From Verrucomicrobiaceae bacterium (GTDB taxonomy: Bacteria; Verrucomicrobiota; Verrucomicrobiia; Chthoniobacterales; JAATET01), in assembly GCA_027488755.1 (NCBI GenBank), contig JAIYAZ010000105.1:19900-83899 (forward strand): 64,000 nucleotides of DNA, given 5' to 3'. Under the pieces are notes generated by a model that was not told the origin of the DNA, ran no database searches, and saw nothing but the letters and a program-made list of their open reading frames with translations. Position 1 is the first letter of the stretch. Every line of letters begins with the position of its first letter. This document shows positions 46,105 through 55,238 of this stretch, in pieces. A program made the translations under genes and the position numbers.

Positions 46105-47139
46105 TTACTGGCCGGAGGAAAGGCTTTCCTGAAGCTCGGCGGTGCGCCGGTTGGTGAGGTCCAGTCGGCTCTCGCTGAAGATGAGCGGAGCCAGGGAGCC
46201 GCCCCGCGCCTGGAGGTCGGCGAGGAAGTCGGACTGAGCGTCCCGATACGCGAGCCACGCGCGTTGGGCGACCTTGAGTTTGTTTTGCCCGTCTTCGTCG
46301 AGTTGGCCGCGCAGTTGCGCGTAGACTTTGTTGAGCGCGGCATCGGCGGTTTCGAAGGCGGCGCGGCTGCGGGCGTTCATTTCGGCCTGCGTTTCCGCCG
46401 CCTCCTCCGGTTGGTCGGGGGATTGGAACTCGGTGAGGGTGAGTTCGACGTCCGCCGGGGTGCCGTTGTGGTGGTAGTTGTAGGAGAGGATTCCGACGCC
46501 AGGCGTGAAGCGGATGAGGATGCGATCCGGGCTGGTGCGCAGCGCGAGATCGTAGGTTTCGGCGGGGTCGGACGGCAGGCCGGCGATTTCCGGGGTGGGA
46601 CCCTGGCCGGTGACGTTCCAGCAGTAGCTCGATCGGAAGGTTTGGGTCGGATCGCCGAAGCGCATGCCGACGTGCAGCGGGGCCTGCAGGATGAGGTTTT
46701 CGCCGGTGAGGCTTTCGGCGAGCGCGCCGATTTCGCCGGCTTTCAGCCTGGCCCAGAGGGCGTCCACGTTTTCCGTGAGGCGGAAGTATTTGTTCGTGCC
46801 GGTGCGGAGAAGGATGCAGGGCGTGCCGGCGGGAGGGGTGGTGCTCCATGGCAGGTCGTCGGGATATCCGCTGAGGAGGGCGGCGGCCCAGCCTTCGCCC
46901 GCGGCTGAGTCGGTGATGCGGATGACAAAGGGGAACGTGAGTTTGGTGGGGGCGGCGGCGCTGTTTTTGGCGTCGGCGGTCGCGACGGTCGCCGCGTAGG
47001 TCCACGTGGTGCCCTTCGCCAGCGGAAAGCAGGCTTCGGGCGGGACAACCTCCCCGGCGCCCCGGGCGGTCGGGCTGGCGGCGAGGCTGATCGCGGCCAG
47101 GGCGGCACAAACGGCGGCTGGGAGGAGGGGGTGGCGCAT
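46105..47139 (-). CDS. Secreted protein with C-terminal LprI/DUF1311-like domain
   Basis: Signal peptide-like N-terminus; C-terminus ADAALNKVYAQLRGQLDEDGQNKLKVAQRAWLAYRDAQSDF. Confidence 0.7.
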   Translation of the reverse strand: MRHPLLPAAVCAALAAISLAASPTARGAGEVVPPEACFPLAKGTTWTYAATVATADAKNSAAAPTKLTFPFVIRITDSAAGEGWAAALLSGYPDDLPWSTTPPAGTPCILLRTGTNKYFRLTENVDALWARLKAGEIGALAESLTGENLILQAPLHVGMRFGDPTQTFRSSYCWNVTGQGPTPEIAGLPSDPAETYDLALRTSPDRILIRFTPGVGILSYNYHHNGTPADVELTLTEFQSPDQPEEAAETQAEMNARSRAAFETADAALNKVYAQLRGQLDEDGQNKLKVAQRAWLAYRDAQSDFLADLQARGGSLAPLIFSESRLDLTNRRTAELQESLSSGQ

Positions 47140-47148
47140 GCTGATTTT

Positions 47149-47718
47149 CTATTTGCTGCCGGGTTTGGTGGCGGGGATGGCGGCGAGGTCGGCGGGGAGT
47201 TGGTCGGCTTCGAAGGTCTCGGGGGTCATCTGCACGAGGGAGACGAACGGGCAGCCGAAGTCGGGGATGTTGCCGCCGCTGCGGTCGACGATGGCGCCGG
47301 CCGCCACGACCACGCCGCCGGCGGCGCGGAGGATGTCGATGGTTTCCTGCACGCGGCCGCCGCGGGTGACGACGTCCTCGGCGACGACGTAGCGTTCGCC
47401 GGGCACGATCGCAAAGCGGCGCATGACGAGGGCGCCCTGGCCGTCCTTCTCGACGAAGATGTGGCGGGTGTCGAGGTGGCGGGCGACTTCCTGCCCGACG
47501 ACGATGCCGCCGACAGCGGGGGAGACGACGATGGCGCCGGCCGCGTGGGGGCGGAGTTTATCGGCGAGGCGGCCGCAGACGTCCGCGGCGATGCGGGCGT
47601 GCTGGAGAAGGATGGCGCACTGGAAGAATTCCCGGCTGTGCAGCCCGCTGCGGAGAATGAAGTGACCGTGGAGGAGGGCGCCGGTCTGGCGGAAGAGGGC
47701 GAGGACGTCGTCGGACAT
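47149..47718 (-). CDS. pyrE: Orotate phosphoribosyltransferase
   Basis: FILRSGLHSREFFQCAIL, VGGIVVGQEVARHL, VVAEDVVTRGGRVQETIDIL PRPP loop. Confidence 0.92.
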   Translation of the reverse strand: MSDDVLALFRQTGALLHGHFILRSGLHSREFFQCAILLQHARIAADVCGRLADKLRPHAAGAIVVSPAVGGIVVGQEVARHLDTRHIFVEKDGQGALVMRRFAIVPGERYVVAEDVVTRGGRVQETIDILRAAGGVVVAAGAIVDRSGGNIPDFGCPFVSLVQMTPETFEADQLPADLAAIPATKPGSK

Positions 47719-47747
47719 GGCGTCCAGCTTAGGGAAATTGCCCCCGC

Positions 47748-47771
47748 GGGAAATGGGGAAATTGGGAAATG
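47748..47771. repeat. Octanucleotide tandem repeat (GGGAAATK)3, extra unit at 47732-47739
   Basis: gggaaatg gggaaatt gggaaatg; upstream gggaaatt. Confidence 0.7.
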
Positions 47772-47815
47772 GCCCGGGGGCGGCGGACGCTGGGCGTTGC
47801 TTGTTTTTAAGAAAT

Positions 47816-47841
47816 GCGGCGGTCACAGACCGCCGCTACAG
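47816..47841. repeat. REP-like unit of the same family as 42242-42327
   Basis: gcggcggtc-aca-gaccgccgc-tacag; perfect 9-bp stem, same flanking TACAG. Confidence 0.85.
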
Positions 47842-47852
47842 GAGTGGGAGTT

Positions 47853-48521
47853 TTAGGGCTGGTAGCGAAAGGCGGTTAGTCGTTTCCGCCATGCGGTGAG
47901 GGCGGTGCGGGTTTTTGGGAGTTGATTCCAGCCTTTCCAGGTGGCGTTGCCGATGACGCCAAGGAGGGCGAAGTCGGCGTAGACCGGCTCGTCGCCAAGG
48001 AGGAACGGGCGGTGGCGCAAAGTGGTCTCGTAGGGGTCGAGCAGGGCGTCGAATTCGGCGGCGAGCCGGGCGCGGTCGCGTTTCCATGCTGCCACGCAGC
48101 CGCGGCCATAGGCTCGTTCCTTGTGGCGAATGACGAGCGTGCGGGTGAGGACGTCCTTGATCGCGGCGACGTAGAAGGGGTCGGTGAGTTTGAACCCGGC
48201 GTCCTCCAGGGGGCCTTCGATGTGGCGGGTGAGGATGAGGTTCGCGGCCTCCAGCGCGGCGGGGAAGAGGCGGCCCCGGAGAAATTTGCGGTCGACGTAG
48301 CGGGCGATGTCGAGGGAGGCGCCGGAGGATTCGCCGACGACGCGCCTGCCGTCGACGAGCAGGGGAACCTGGTAGAATTTTCCGCCGCTGGCGCGGATGA
48401 CTTCTTCGCGGGTGTGGGGGGCGACTTCGATGGTCTCGAAGGCGATGCCGCCGGCGGTGAGGGCCTGCGTGATCGGGATACAGTAGGGGCTGTGGCCGTA
48501 TTGGTAGATCGTGAGGGACAT
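47853..48521 (-). CDS. Glutathione S-transferase-like protein
   Basis: LTIYQYGHSPYCIPITQALTAGGIAFETIEV...YQVPLLVDGRRVVGESSGASLDIARYVD thioredoxin-fold N-domain. Confidence 0.8.
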   Translation of the reverse strand: MSLTIYQYGHSPYCIPITQALTAGGIAFETIEVAPHTREEVIRASGGKFYQVPLLVDGRRVVGESSGASLDIARYVDRKFLRGRLFPAALEAANLILTRHIEGPLEDAGFKLTDPFYVAAIKDVLTRTLVIRHKERAYGRGCVAAWKRDRARLAAEFDALLDPYETTLRHRPFLLGDEPVYADFALLGVIGNATWKGWNQLPKTRTALTAWRKRLTAFRYQP

Positions 48522-48541
48522 CGCAGCGGAGCGGCCGGGCT

Positions 48542-49348
48542 TCACGAGGCGGCGGGCGGGACGAAGCGGATGCCGGCGGCCTGGCGTTTGAGGAGCTCTT
48601 CGGCGAGGGCGAGGTAGGCGAGGGAGCCGGCGCCGGTGGGGTCGTGCTCAAAGATGGTGCGGCCGAAGCTGGGCGCTTCGCCGAAGCGGACGCTGCGGGG
48701 GATGACGGTGTCGAAGACGACGGTCTGGAAGTGGTCGCGGACGTCCTTGACGACGGCCTGGTTGAGGTTCGTGCGGCTGTCGAACATGGTGAGGACGAGG
48801 CCGGCGATGGTGAGGTCGGGGTTGTCGCCGCCGTCGCGGAGGAGGTTCATGACCTGCATGAGGAGGCCGAGGCCTTCGAGCGCGTAGTATTCGCACTGGA
48901 TGGGGATGAGGAGCTCGTCGGCGGCGACGAGGGCGTTGGTCATGAGGACGCCGAGCGAGGGAGGGCAGTCGAGGATGGCGTAGTCGAACTGGTTTTGCTC
49001 GTGGATGGAGCCGAGGGCGCGGCGGATTTGTTTGTTGTGGTCGTCGAGGCGGGCGACTTCGGCTTCGGCGCCGGCCATTTCGAGGTTCGCGGGGATGGCG
49101 GAGAGGCGCTCGAAGCGGGTGGGGCGGATGAGCGCGGTGGCGGGGGTGTCGCCGACGATGGCGTGGTAGAGGCTGCGGCGTTCGGCGGGGTCGTCGGTGG
49201 CGAGGACGGCGCTGGTGGCGTTGCCCTGGGGGTCGAGGTCGACGAGGAGGGTGCGCTGGCCGGCGGCGGCGAGGGCGGCGGCGAGGTTGACGGAGGTGGT
49301 GGTTTTGCCCACGCCTCCTTTTTGGTTCGCGACGGCGAGAGTTTTCAT
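48542..49348 (-). CDS. parA: ParA/Soj family ATPase
   Basis: LAVANQKGGVGKTTTSVNLAAALAAAGQRTLLVDLDPQGNAT deviant Walker A; DYAILDCPPSLG. Confidence 0.93.
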   Translation of the reverse strand: MKTLAVANQKGGVGKTTTSVNLAAALAAAGQRTLLVDLDPQGNATSAVLATDDPAERRSLYHAIVGDTPATALIRPTRFERLSAIPANLEMAGAEAEVARLDDHNKQIRRALGSIHEQNQFDYAILDCPPSLGVLMTNALVAADELLIPIQCEYYALEGLGLLMQVMNLLRDGGDNPDLTIAGLVLTMFDSRTNLNQAVVKDVRDHFQTVVFDTVIPRSVRFGEAPSFGRTIFEHDPTGAGSLAYLALAEELLKRQAAGIRFVPPAAS

Positions 49349-50592
49349 CGGGATGGGGAAGAGTAGTAGGCGACGAGGCCCTGGACGAGCGAGTCGGCGT
49401 ATTCGCGGTAGATGCTGCGCTGGGGGCGGCCGGCGACGGGGCGGGTGCCGTCGTAGTCGCCGGCCTGGAGGCGCGTGAAGACGGCGCGGCTGTTCATGAC
49501 GTAGGGTTCGACGTAGATGACGGGGCACTGAAAGAGGCGGTTGGCGAGGAGGTTGCGGGCCCAGACGTAGGGGCTGGTGCCGACGCGGACGGCGTTGGTG
49601 CCTTCGTATTGGTAGGGGGGGAGGTGGGTGGCGCGGCCCATAGCGGCGGCGACGGCCTCGGAGGCGGCGAGTTCCTCGCGGTAGACGCGGCCGAGGAGCT
49701 TGTGGAGCATGTTGAAGCGGTGGTCGTCGTAGCCGAGTTCCTTTTCGGAGAAGCTGCCGGTGATGAGGAAGTGGAGGTGGTTTTTGTCGGTGAGGGTGGG
49801 GTTTTTCTCGTCGCCCCAGGCTTCGGCGTTGAAGTGGAGGCAGAGGACGAGGTCGGGCTGGATGCTGGTGTTGACGAGCGCGGCGCGCTGGCGGATTTCG
49901 CCGACGCGGTAGAAGAGGCGGTCGGCTTCCTTTTTGACGGCTTCGGCGGTGGCGGGCTCGCCCTTGTCGGCGAGGGAGGCGACGGCGGCCTTGCGGAGGC
50001 GTTCGGGTCGCAGCGAGGTGACGGGGGCGGCCTTGCGGCGGGTGAGGAAGACTTCGGCGCCGAGGGCCTCGAGCCGGGGGACGAGGAGCTTGGCGACGTA
50101 GAGGGTCATGTCGCCTTCGGTGACGGGGCGGGTTTTGCCGAGCTGGAACCAGCGTTCCTCGATTTTCGCCCAGGAGCCGCCGATGTGGCCGGGGTCGAGG
50201 GCGATTTTGACGCCCTGGAGGGGCTTGCCCGGCGGGCGGGGCGGGAGCTGGGACTTCGCGCGCCAGAAGCGGGGGACGGGCCGGGCGGCGGCCGGGCTGG
50301 CGGCAAACCGCAGCACGAAGGGGGGCTGGCCGGCGCGGGTCTGGATGGCGGCGGTGCGGTCGCCGATGGTGATATAGGGTCGCCAGGCGCCGCCGGGGGC
50401 GTAAACGTGATCGAGCAGGTAGACGAAGTCGGCGCGGGTGATGGTTTCCTGGTATTTTTCGAGGGAGCGCCAGTCCGGCGCGGCCGCGAGGGGGCTGAGC
50501 CGCTGGGCCGAGAGCGGGGCGGCGAAGGCCGGCAGCAGGAGCAGGGCGGGCAGCAGTCGGCGAATTTTCAAAGCCCTTGGGTTGTAACGCAT
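49345..50592 (-). CDS. N-acetylmuramoyl-L-alanine amidase family protein
   Basis: KIALDPGHIGGSWAKIEERWF...YVAKLLVPRLEALGAEVFLTR amidase_3 motifs. Confidence 0.8.
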   Translation of the reverse strand: MRYNPRALKIRRLLPALLLLPAFAAPLSAQRLSPLAAAPDWRSLEKYQETITRADFVYLLDHVYAPGGAWRPYITIGDRTAAIQTRAGQPPFVLRFAASPAAARPVPRFWRAKSQLPPRPPGKPLQGVKIALDPGHIGGSWAKIEERWFQLGKTRPVTEGDMTLYVAKLLVPRLEALGAEVFLTRRKAAPVTSLRPERLRKAAVASLADKGEPATAEAVKKEADRLFYRVGEIRQRAALVNTSIQPDLVLCLHFNAEAWGDEKNPTLTDKNHLHFLITGSFSEKELGYDDHRFNMLHKLLGRVYREELAASEAVAAAMGRATHLPPYQYEGTNAVRVGTSPYVWARNLLANRLFQCPVIYVEPYVMNSRAVFTRLQAGDYDGTRPVAGRPQRSIYREYADSLVQGLVAYYSSPSR

Positions 50593-50619
50593 CGCGGGGC
50601 GCGGATACGATAAAAACGC

Positions 50620-51426
50620 ATGATTCGAATTCTTTTTCTCGGGGACATCGTGGGCGAGCCCGGACGGCAGGCGGTGATCCAGCGGGTGCCGGCGCTCCGC
50701 GAGGAGCGGGCGATTGATTTTGTGATCGTCAACGGGGAAAACGCCGCCGGCGGCCGGGGCATCACGCCGAAGATCGCCATCGACCTGCTACGCTGCGGCG
50801 TGGCGGTGATCACGACCGGCGACCACGTGTGGGATCAAAAGGATCTCGCGCCCTGGCTGCCGACGGAGCCGCGCGTGTTGCGACCGGCGAATTATCCCGC
50901 GGGGGCGCCGGGTTTTTCCAGCGTGGTGCTGCCAACGGCGAAGGGCCCCGTGGCCGTGCTGAACCTCCAGGGGCGCACGTTCATGCAGCCGATCCTGGAA
51001 AATCCGTTCCACGTCGCCAACGCCGAGGTGGAGCGCCTCCGCGCGCAGACGCCGGTGATCTTCGTGGACATGCACGCCGAGACCACGAGCGAGAAAATCG
51101 CCATGGGCCGCCATCTCGACGGCCGCGTCTCCGCGGTGGTCGGCACGCACACGCACACGCAGACGGCGGACGAGCGGATTTTTCCCGGCGGCACGGCGTT
51201 CCTTTGCGACGCGGGCATGTGCGGGCCGGACGACTCCGTGCTGGGGCGGGCGGTGGAGCCCATCGTCGGGCGGTTTCTTTCGAACCTGCCGGTGAATTTT
51301 CCCATCGCCCGGGGGCCGGTGCGTCTCTGTGGCGTGATCGTGGACATCGACGAGTCCACGGGGCGCGCCCTCGCGGTGGAGCGGTTCAACGAGCGGCAGC
51401 CGGGTGAGGGCCCCGCGGGCGGGTAA
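50620..51426 (+). CDS. YmdB family (TIGR00282) metallophosphoesterase
   Basis: MIRILFLGDIVGEPGRQAV, VNGENAAGGRGITPK, TTGDHVWDQKD, DMHAETTSEKIAMG, GTHTHTQTADERI. Confidence 0.92.
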   Translation: MIRILFLGDIVGEPGRQAVIQRVPALREERAIDFVIVNGENAAGGRGITPKIAIDLLRCGVAVITTGDHVWDQKDLAPWLPTEPRVLRPANYPAGAPGFSSVVLPTAKGPVAVLNLQGRTFMQPILENPFHVANAEVERLRAQTPVIFVDMHAETTSEKIAMGRHLDGRVSAVVGTHTHTQTADERIFPGGTAFLCDAGMCGPDDSVLGRAVEPIVGRFLSNLPVNFPIARGPVRLCGVIVDIDESTGRALAVERFNERQPGEGPAGG

Positions 51427-51436
51427 AAACGGAGTC

Positions 51437-51465
51437 TTGACTTCCGCGGCGGGGAACCGAATATT
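51437..51465 (+). promoter_or_regulatory. Candidate sigma70-type promoter for rpmH operon
   Basis: TTGACT-N17-AATATT, 21 nt upstream of rpmH ATG. Confidence 0.4.
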
Positions 51466-51486
51466 CGCGGGCTCTTTTCACGCTTT

Positions 51487-51660
51487 ATGAAACGCACTTA
51501 TCAACCCAGCAAGCGCACGCGCAAGCGGCAGTTCGGATTTCGCGCGCGGATGGCGACCAAGGGCGGCCGCGCCATTCTCAACCGCCGCCGCGCCCGCGGC
51601 CGCAAGCGTCTCCTGCCCAAGGGCGTGGAGGTGCATTACGCGCGCCACACCGGGGCCTAA
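51487..51660 (+). CDS. rpmH: 50S ribosomal protein L34
   Basis: [57 protein letters not shown]; below the ORF-track length cutoff. Confidence 0.97.
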   Translation: MKRTYQPSKRTRKRQFGFRARMATKGGRAILNRRRARGRKRLLPKGVEVHYARHTGA

Positions 51661-51672
51661 TCGCCTGTTCCG

Positions 51673-52035
51673 CTGTCTGCCACGCACCGTTTTCCGGCCA
51701 CGGCCCGCCTGCGCGCTTCGGGAGAATTCTCCCTCGTGCGCTCCGCGGGCCGCATGGTGCAGGGGCGCTGGCTCCGCGTGACCGCCCTTTTCCGCGCCGA
51801 GGAACCCGCTCCCCGCCTGGGGGTCGTTACCTCCCGCCGCGTGGGCGGAGCGGTGCAGCGCAACCGGGTCCGCCGCCGGGTGCGGGAAATGTTTCGCGCG
51901 CGGCGAGGGGAGCTGATCCCCGGTCTCTGGCTGGTTGTTGTCGCCAAACCCGGCGCGGCCGAGGCCACCTTTGCGGAACTTCGCGACGAATGGTTGCGCC
52001 TCGGCGGGCGGCTCTCTATTTTCCGGGACCCTTGA
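51673..52035 (+). CDS. rnpA: Ribonuclease P protein component; start codon unusual (CTG 51673 suggested)
   Basis: In-frame translation [39 protein letters not shown]...[26 protein letters not shown] (RNR motif). First canonical start is GTG 51736. Confidence 0.8.
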   Translation: MSATHRFPATARLRASGEFSLVRSAGRMVQGRWLRVTALFRAEEPAPRLGVVTSRRVGGAVQRNRVRRRVREMFRARRGELIPGLWLVVVAKPGAAEATFAELRDEWLRLGGRLSIFRDP

Positions 52036-52042
52036 CCCCGCT

Positions 52043-52300
52043 ATGAAGCTTTTGCTGCTCGCGCTCCTTTCCGTTTATCGCCTCGTTGTGCGGCCGGCGC
52101 TCAGCTTCATCGTCGGGCCGGGCGGCTTCTGCCGTTACACCCCGACGTGCTCCCAATACTGCGCGGAGGCCATCCAGCTCCACGGCCCCTGGCGGGGGCT
52201 GCGGCTCGGGGCCACCCGCATCTGCCGTTGCCACCCCTGGGGCGGGCAGGGTTACGACCCGGTGCCCCTCGATCTCCTGAAACTCCGCCGCGAAATTTGA
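52043..52300 (+). CDS. yidD: Membrane protein insertion efficiency factor YidD
   Basis: [37 protein letters not shown]. Confidence 0.95.
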   Translation: MKLLLLALLSVYRLVVRPALSFIVGPGGFCRYTPTCSQYCAEAIQLHGPWRGLRLGATRICRCHPWGGQGYDPVPLDLLKLRREI

Positions 52301-52303
52301 CGC

Positions 52304-54076
52304 ATGGACCGCAAAACCTGGCTCGCCGTGGGCCTTTCCATCCTCGGCATCATCCTCTTCCAGTGGTATTACGACGCCACCTACGGGCCCTACCTCCGCC
52401 ACCAGGAGGAGGTCCGCCGGCAGCAGGCCGCCGCGGCGGCCGCGGCCTCTCCATCCGCCACGCCCGCCTCGGTTCCAAGCGCGGCGACCGCCACGCCCGC
52501 CCCGGCCCGCCCGGTGGCGGAAATGACGGCCCGCAGCGAGACCCTTTCCGCCCGGGGCGGCAAGGATACCGCGGACTTTGTCTTTAATAACGACACCGGC
52601 GGCATCGAGGCGGTCCTGCTCCGCATGCACCTCAACGAGAAGCAGTCGGCCGTCAGCCTCAACGGCGACCGCCGCATGCCCATCGGCGCCCTTTCGACGG
52701 GCATCCAGAGCCCCCTCGGCGGTTTCGAGATGCAGTCGGATGCCCCGGGCGGCGTCGTCACCTTCACCAAGCGCGAGGGCGACGGGCTCGAGATCGAAAA
52801 GAAATTCCGTCTCCCCAATGACGGCGAACCCGGCGCTCCCTACCTGGCCACGCTGGAGCTGACCTTCCGCAACCCGACCGCCGTCGCGCTCTCGCGTCCC
52901 GCCCTCTACCTCAGCACCGGTGGGGCCGCCCCCATCCACAAGACCGACCTCCCGCTCTACACCCGCTTCGATTGGTCGAGGGACGACCACATGTCCGGCA
53001 TCGACGTGAACCATTTCAACGCCGGCGGCATCCTCGGCTTCGAGTGGCGGCAGGCGACGGAAACCTTCGCCGAGACCGTCGCGCCCGTGCGTTGGGCCGC
53101 GGTCACGAGCCAGTATTTCTGCACGATTGTCACCGCCCTCGACGTCCAGGGCACCTCGGTGGCCGCCGCGCGTTTTGTCGTGCCGGGAGCGGCCCCCGGG
53201 TCGCATCCCGTCTACGGCGTGCAGGGGGCGCTCGGCCTGCCGCCCTTCACGCTTGAGGCCGGCAAGACCATCACCCAGAAGTTCCAGATCTACGCCGGCC
53301 CGAAGGAACTCGGCCGCCTGGAAAAGCTGGGCCAGGGCGAAAGCGCGGTCATGAACTTCGGCTGGTTCGGCTTCGTGAGCAAATTCCTGCTCTGGGCCAT
53401 GAACCTCCTCCACGGCCCGCTCCAGAGCTACGCGGCGGCCATCATCGTTCTTACGATCCTCATCAAGCTGGCCCTCTGGCCGCTGCAGAACAAGGCGACG
53501 AACTCCATGCGCCGCATGGCCGCCCTCTCGCCCAAGATGACCGAGCTGCGCGAGAAGTATAAGGACGACCCGCAGAAGATGAACGAGGAGCTCATGAAGC
53601 TCTACCGCGACTACGGGGTGAACCCCTTCAGCGGCTGCCTGCCCATGCTCATCCAGATCCCGATCTTCTTCGGCTTCTACTCGATGCTCGGCTGCGCCAT
53701 CGAGCTGCGCAACAGCTCCTTCTTCTGGATTCACGACCTCTCGCAGCCCGACACGGTGTTTCACCTCCTCGGCTTCCCGATCAACATTCTGCCCCTCGTC
53801 ATGGCCGGCACCATGGTCTGGCAAATGGCCATCACGCCCAAGACCGGCGATGCGACCCAGCAGCGCATCATGATGTTCATGCCGATCATCTTTATTGTCT
53901 TTGCCTACAATTACGCGTCGGCCCTCTCCCTGTATTGGACAACGCAGAACCTTTTCTCTATTATTCAGCTTTATCTGACCCGGAACACACCCCTGCCGAA
54001 GCTGGAGAAAATCAAGCATCCCGCCAAACGCGGATCCGATCCCAGCCCTGGCAGCCGCAAAAAACGGAAACCATGA
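52304..54076 (+). CDS. yidC: Membrane protein insertase YidC
   Basis: MDRKTWLAVGLSILGIILFQWYY; C-terminal MRRMAALSPKMTELREKYKDDPQKMNEELMKLYRDYGVNPFSGCLPMLIQIPIFFGFY. Confidence 0.96.
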   Translation: MDRKTWLAVGLSILGIILFQWYYDATYGPYLRHQEEVRRQQAAAAAAASPSATPASVPSAATATPAPARPVAEMTARSETLSARGGKDTADFVFNNDTGGIEAVLLRMHLNEKQSAVSLNGDRRMPIGALSTGIQSPLGGFEMQSDAPGGVVTFTKREGDGLEIEKKFRLPNDGEPGAPYLATLELTFRNPTAVALSRPALYLSTGGAAPIHKTDLPLYTRFDWSRDDHMSGIDVNHFNAGGILGFEWRQATETFAETVAPVRWAAVTSQYFCTIVTALDVQGTSVAAARFVVPGAAPGSHPVYGVQGALGLPPFTLEAGKTITQKFQIYAGPKELGRLEKLGQGESAVMNFGWFGFVSKFLLWAMNLLHGPLQSYAAAIIVLTILIKLALWPLQNKATNSMRRMAALSPKMTELREKYKDDPQKMNEELMKLYRDYGVNPFSGCLPMLIQIPIFFGFYSMLGCAIELRNSSFFWIHDLSQPDTVFHLLGFPINILPLVMAGTMVWQMAITPKTGDATQQRIMMFMPIIFIVFAYNYASALSLYWTTQNLFSIIQLYLTRNTPLPKLEKIKHPAKRGSDPSPGSRKKRKP

Positions 54077-54525
54077 GCGACACGCCGAAGGAGATTCTGG
54101 ATACCATCCTGGGATACCTCGGCTTCGCCTTCGACATTCAGGAGCAGGAGCGCGACGGCCACGCCCTGCTCCAGGTCTACACCCGCGATGCCGGCCTCCT
54201 CATCGGCCGCCACGAGCAGACGCTGGAGGACATCCAGTTCCTCGTGAACCGCATCCTCCAGGCGCAGGACCCCAAGGCCCCCCGCATCATCGTGGACGTC
54301 GAACACCACCGCGACATGCGCGACGACGCCCTCATCCAAAAGGTCCAGCACCTCGCCGAAGCCGTGCGCAACAGCGGCCGCCCGCTCCAGACCGAGCCGC
54401 TCAATTCCTACGACCGCCGCCTCGTCCACAACGCCTTCAAGGACGACCCCCAGATCTCCACCTGGAGCCCGCCCGACGAGGCCCGCGTGAAGCGGATCAC
54501 CCTGCGCCTGCGCCGCCCGGCGTGA
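54073..54525 (+). CDS. jag: Jag/KhpB-like KH-R3H RNA-binding protein
   Basis: YTRDAGLLIGRHEQTLEDIQFLVNRIL (KH), R3H-like YDRRLVHNAFKDDPQISTWS; downstream of yidC (ATGA overlap). Confidence 0.85.
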   Translation: MSDTPKEILDTILGYLGFAFDIQEQERDGHALLQVYTRDAGLLIGRHEQTLEDIQFLVNRILQAQDPKAPRIIVDVEHHRDMRDDALIQKVQHLAEAVRNSGRPLQTEPLNSYDRRLVHNAFKDDPQISTWSPPDEARVKRITLRLRRPA

Positions 54526-55041
54526 TCAGGCCGCCAGCTGCGGACGCTCAATGAGCTCCGCCTCGCCGCCGAACTTCGGGTAGACAAACCGCGCCACCGT
54601 TGAGTTCACGCGCGCCACGCCGACCGCTCGGCGCAGGCCCTCCGCGCGCAGCCGACGCAGCGAGTCCAACAGCAACGCCGTGCCGAGGCCGCGGCTGCGG
54701 TATTCGTGGAGAATGCACGGCCCCGTCACCAGGTGCGTCGGGGCGTCCACCGCAAAATCCAGCACCGAAGCGCCGATCACCCGGCTCCCGTGCTGCACGA
54801 CCATGCAGCCCGGCTCCAGGCGGTCAAACGCGAGGTCGCAGCGCGCTTCGATGTCGGCCGCCAGCGCCGAGCTCGTGCCGTTCCACGCCCGCTCCATCAT
54901 GAGCGCGCTCACCACCACGCGCCACGCCGTCGCGCCTTCGTCCGCCGTCGCGGGACGAAACACAAAGGGCGGAAGCGCCGGCCCGTCTGCGTCGAGGCGG
55001 GCGTCAAGCGTCCAATGAAAGCGTTGCCAGTCGTTAGCCAT
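54526..55041 (-). CDS. GNAT family N-acetyltransferase
   Basis: GPCILHEYRSRGLGTALLLDSLRRLRAEGLRRAVGVARVNSTVARFVYPKFGG; ends exactly adjacent to jag. Confidence 0.75.
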   Translation of the reverse strand: MANDWQRFHWTLDARLDADGPALPPFVFRPATADEGATAWRVVVSALMMERAWNGTSSALAADIEARCDLAFDRLEPGCMVVQHGSRVIGASVLDFAVDAPTHLVTGPCILHEYRSRGLGTALLLDSLRRLRAEGLRRAVGVARVNSTVARFVYPKFGGEAELIERPQLAA

Positions 55042-55092
55042 TCCCCGGGTGCTTGCCGCTGCAAAAAAGGGCAGAGCGGAAGCGAAGTTCGC

Positions 55093-55191
55093 TCAGGAGA
55101 CGTCCTGATCGTTGTGACAGACCCACCACACGCCCCCGAGGAGGGCGAATGCGAGCACGCTGAAGGAGGTGAAGGCGGCGAAGTCGAACAT
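55093..55191 (-). CDS. Candidate 32-aa single-pass membrane microprotein
   Basis: MFDFAAFTSFSVLAFALLGGVWWVCHNDQDVS; fills an otherwise empty gap; below ORF-track cutoff. Confidence 0.4.
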   Translation of the reverse strand: MFDFAAFTSFSVLAFALLGGVWWVCHNDQDVS

Positions 55192-55238
55192 GGACGCGCA
55201 CGGAAATCCCAAAGCCCCCCGTCGGAGTCAATCCAATT

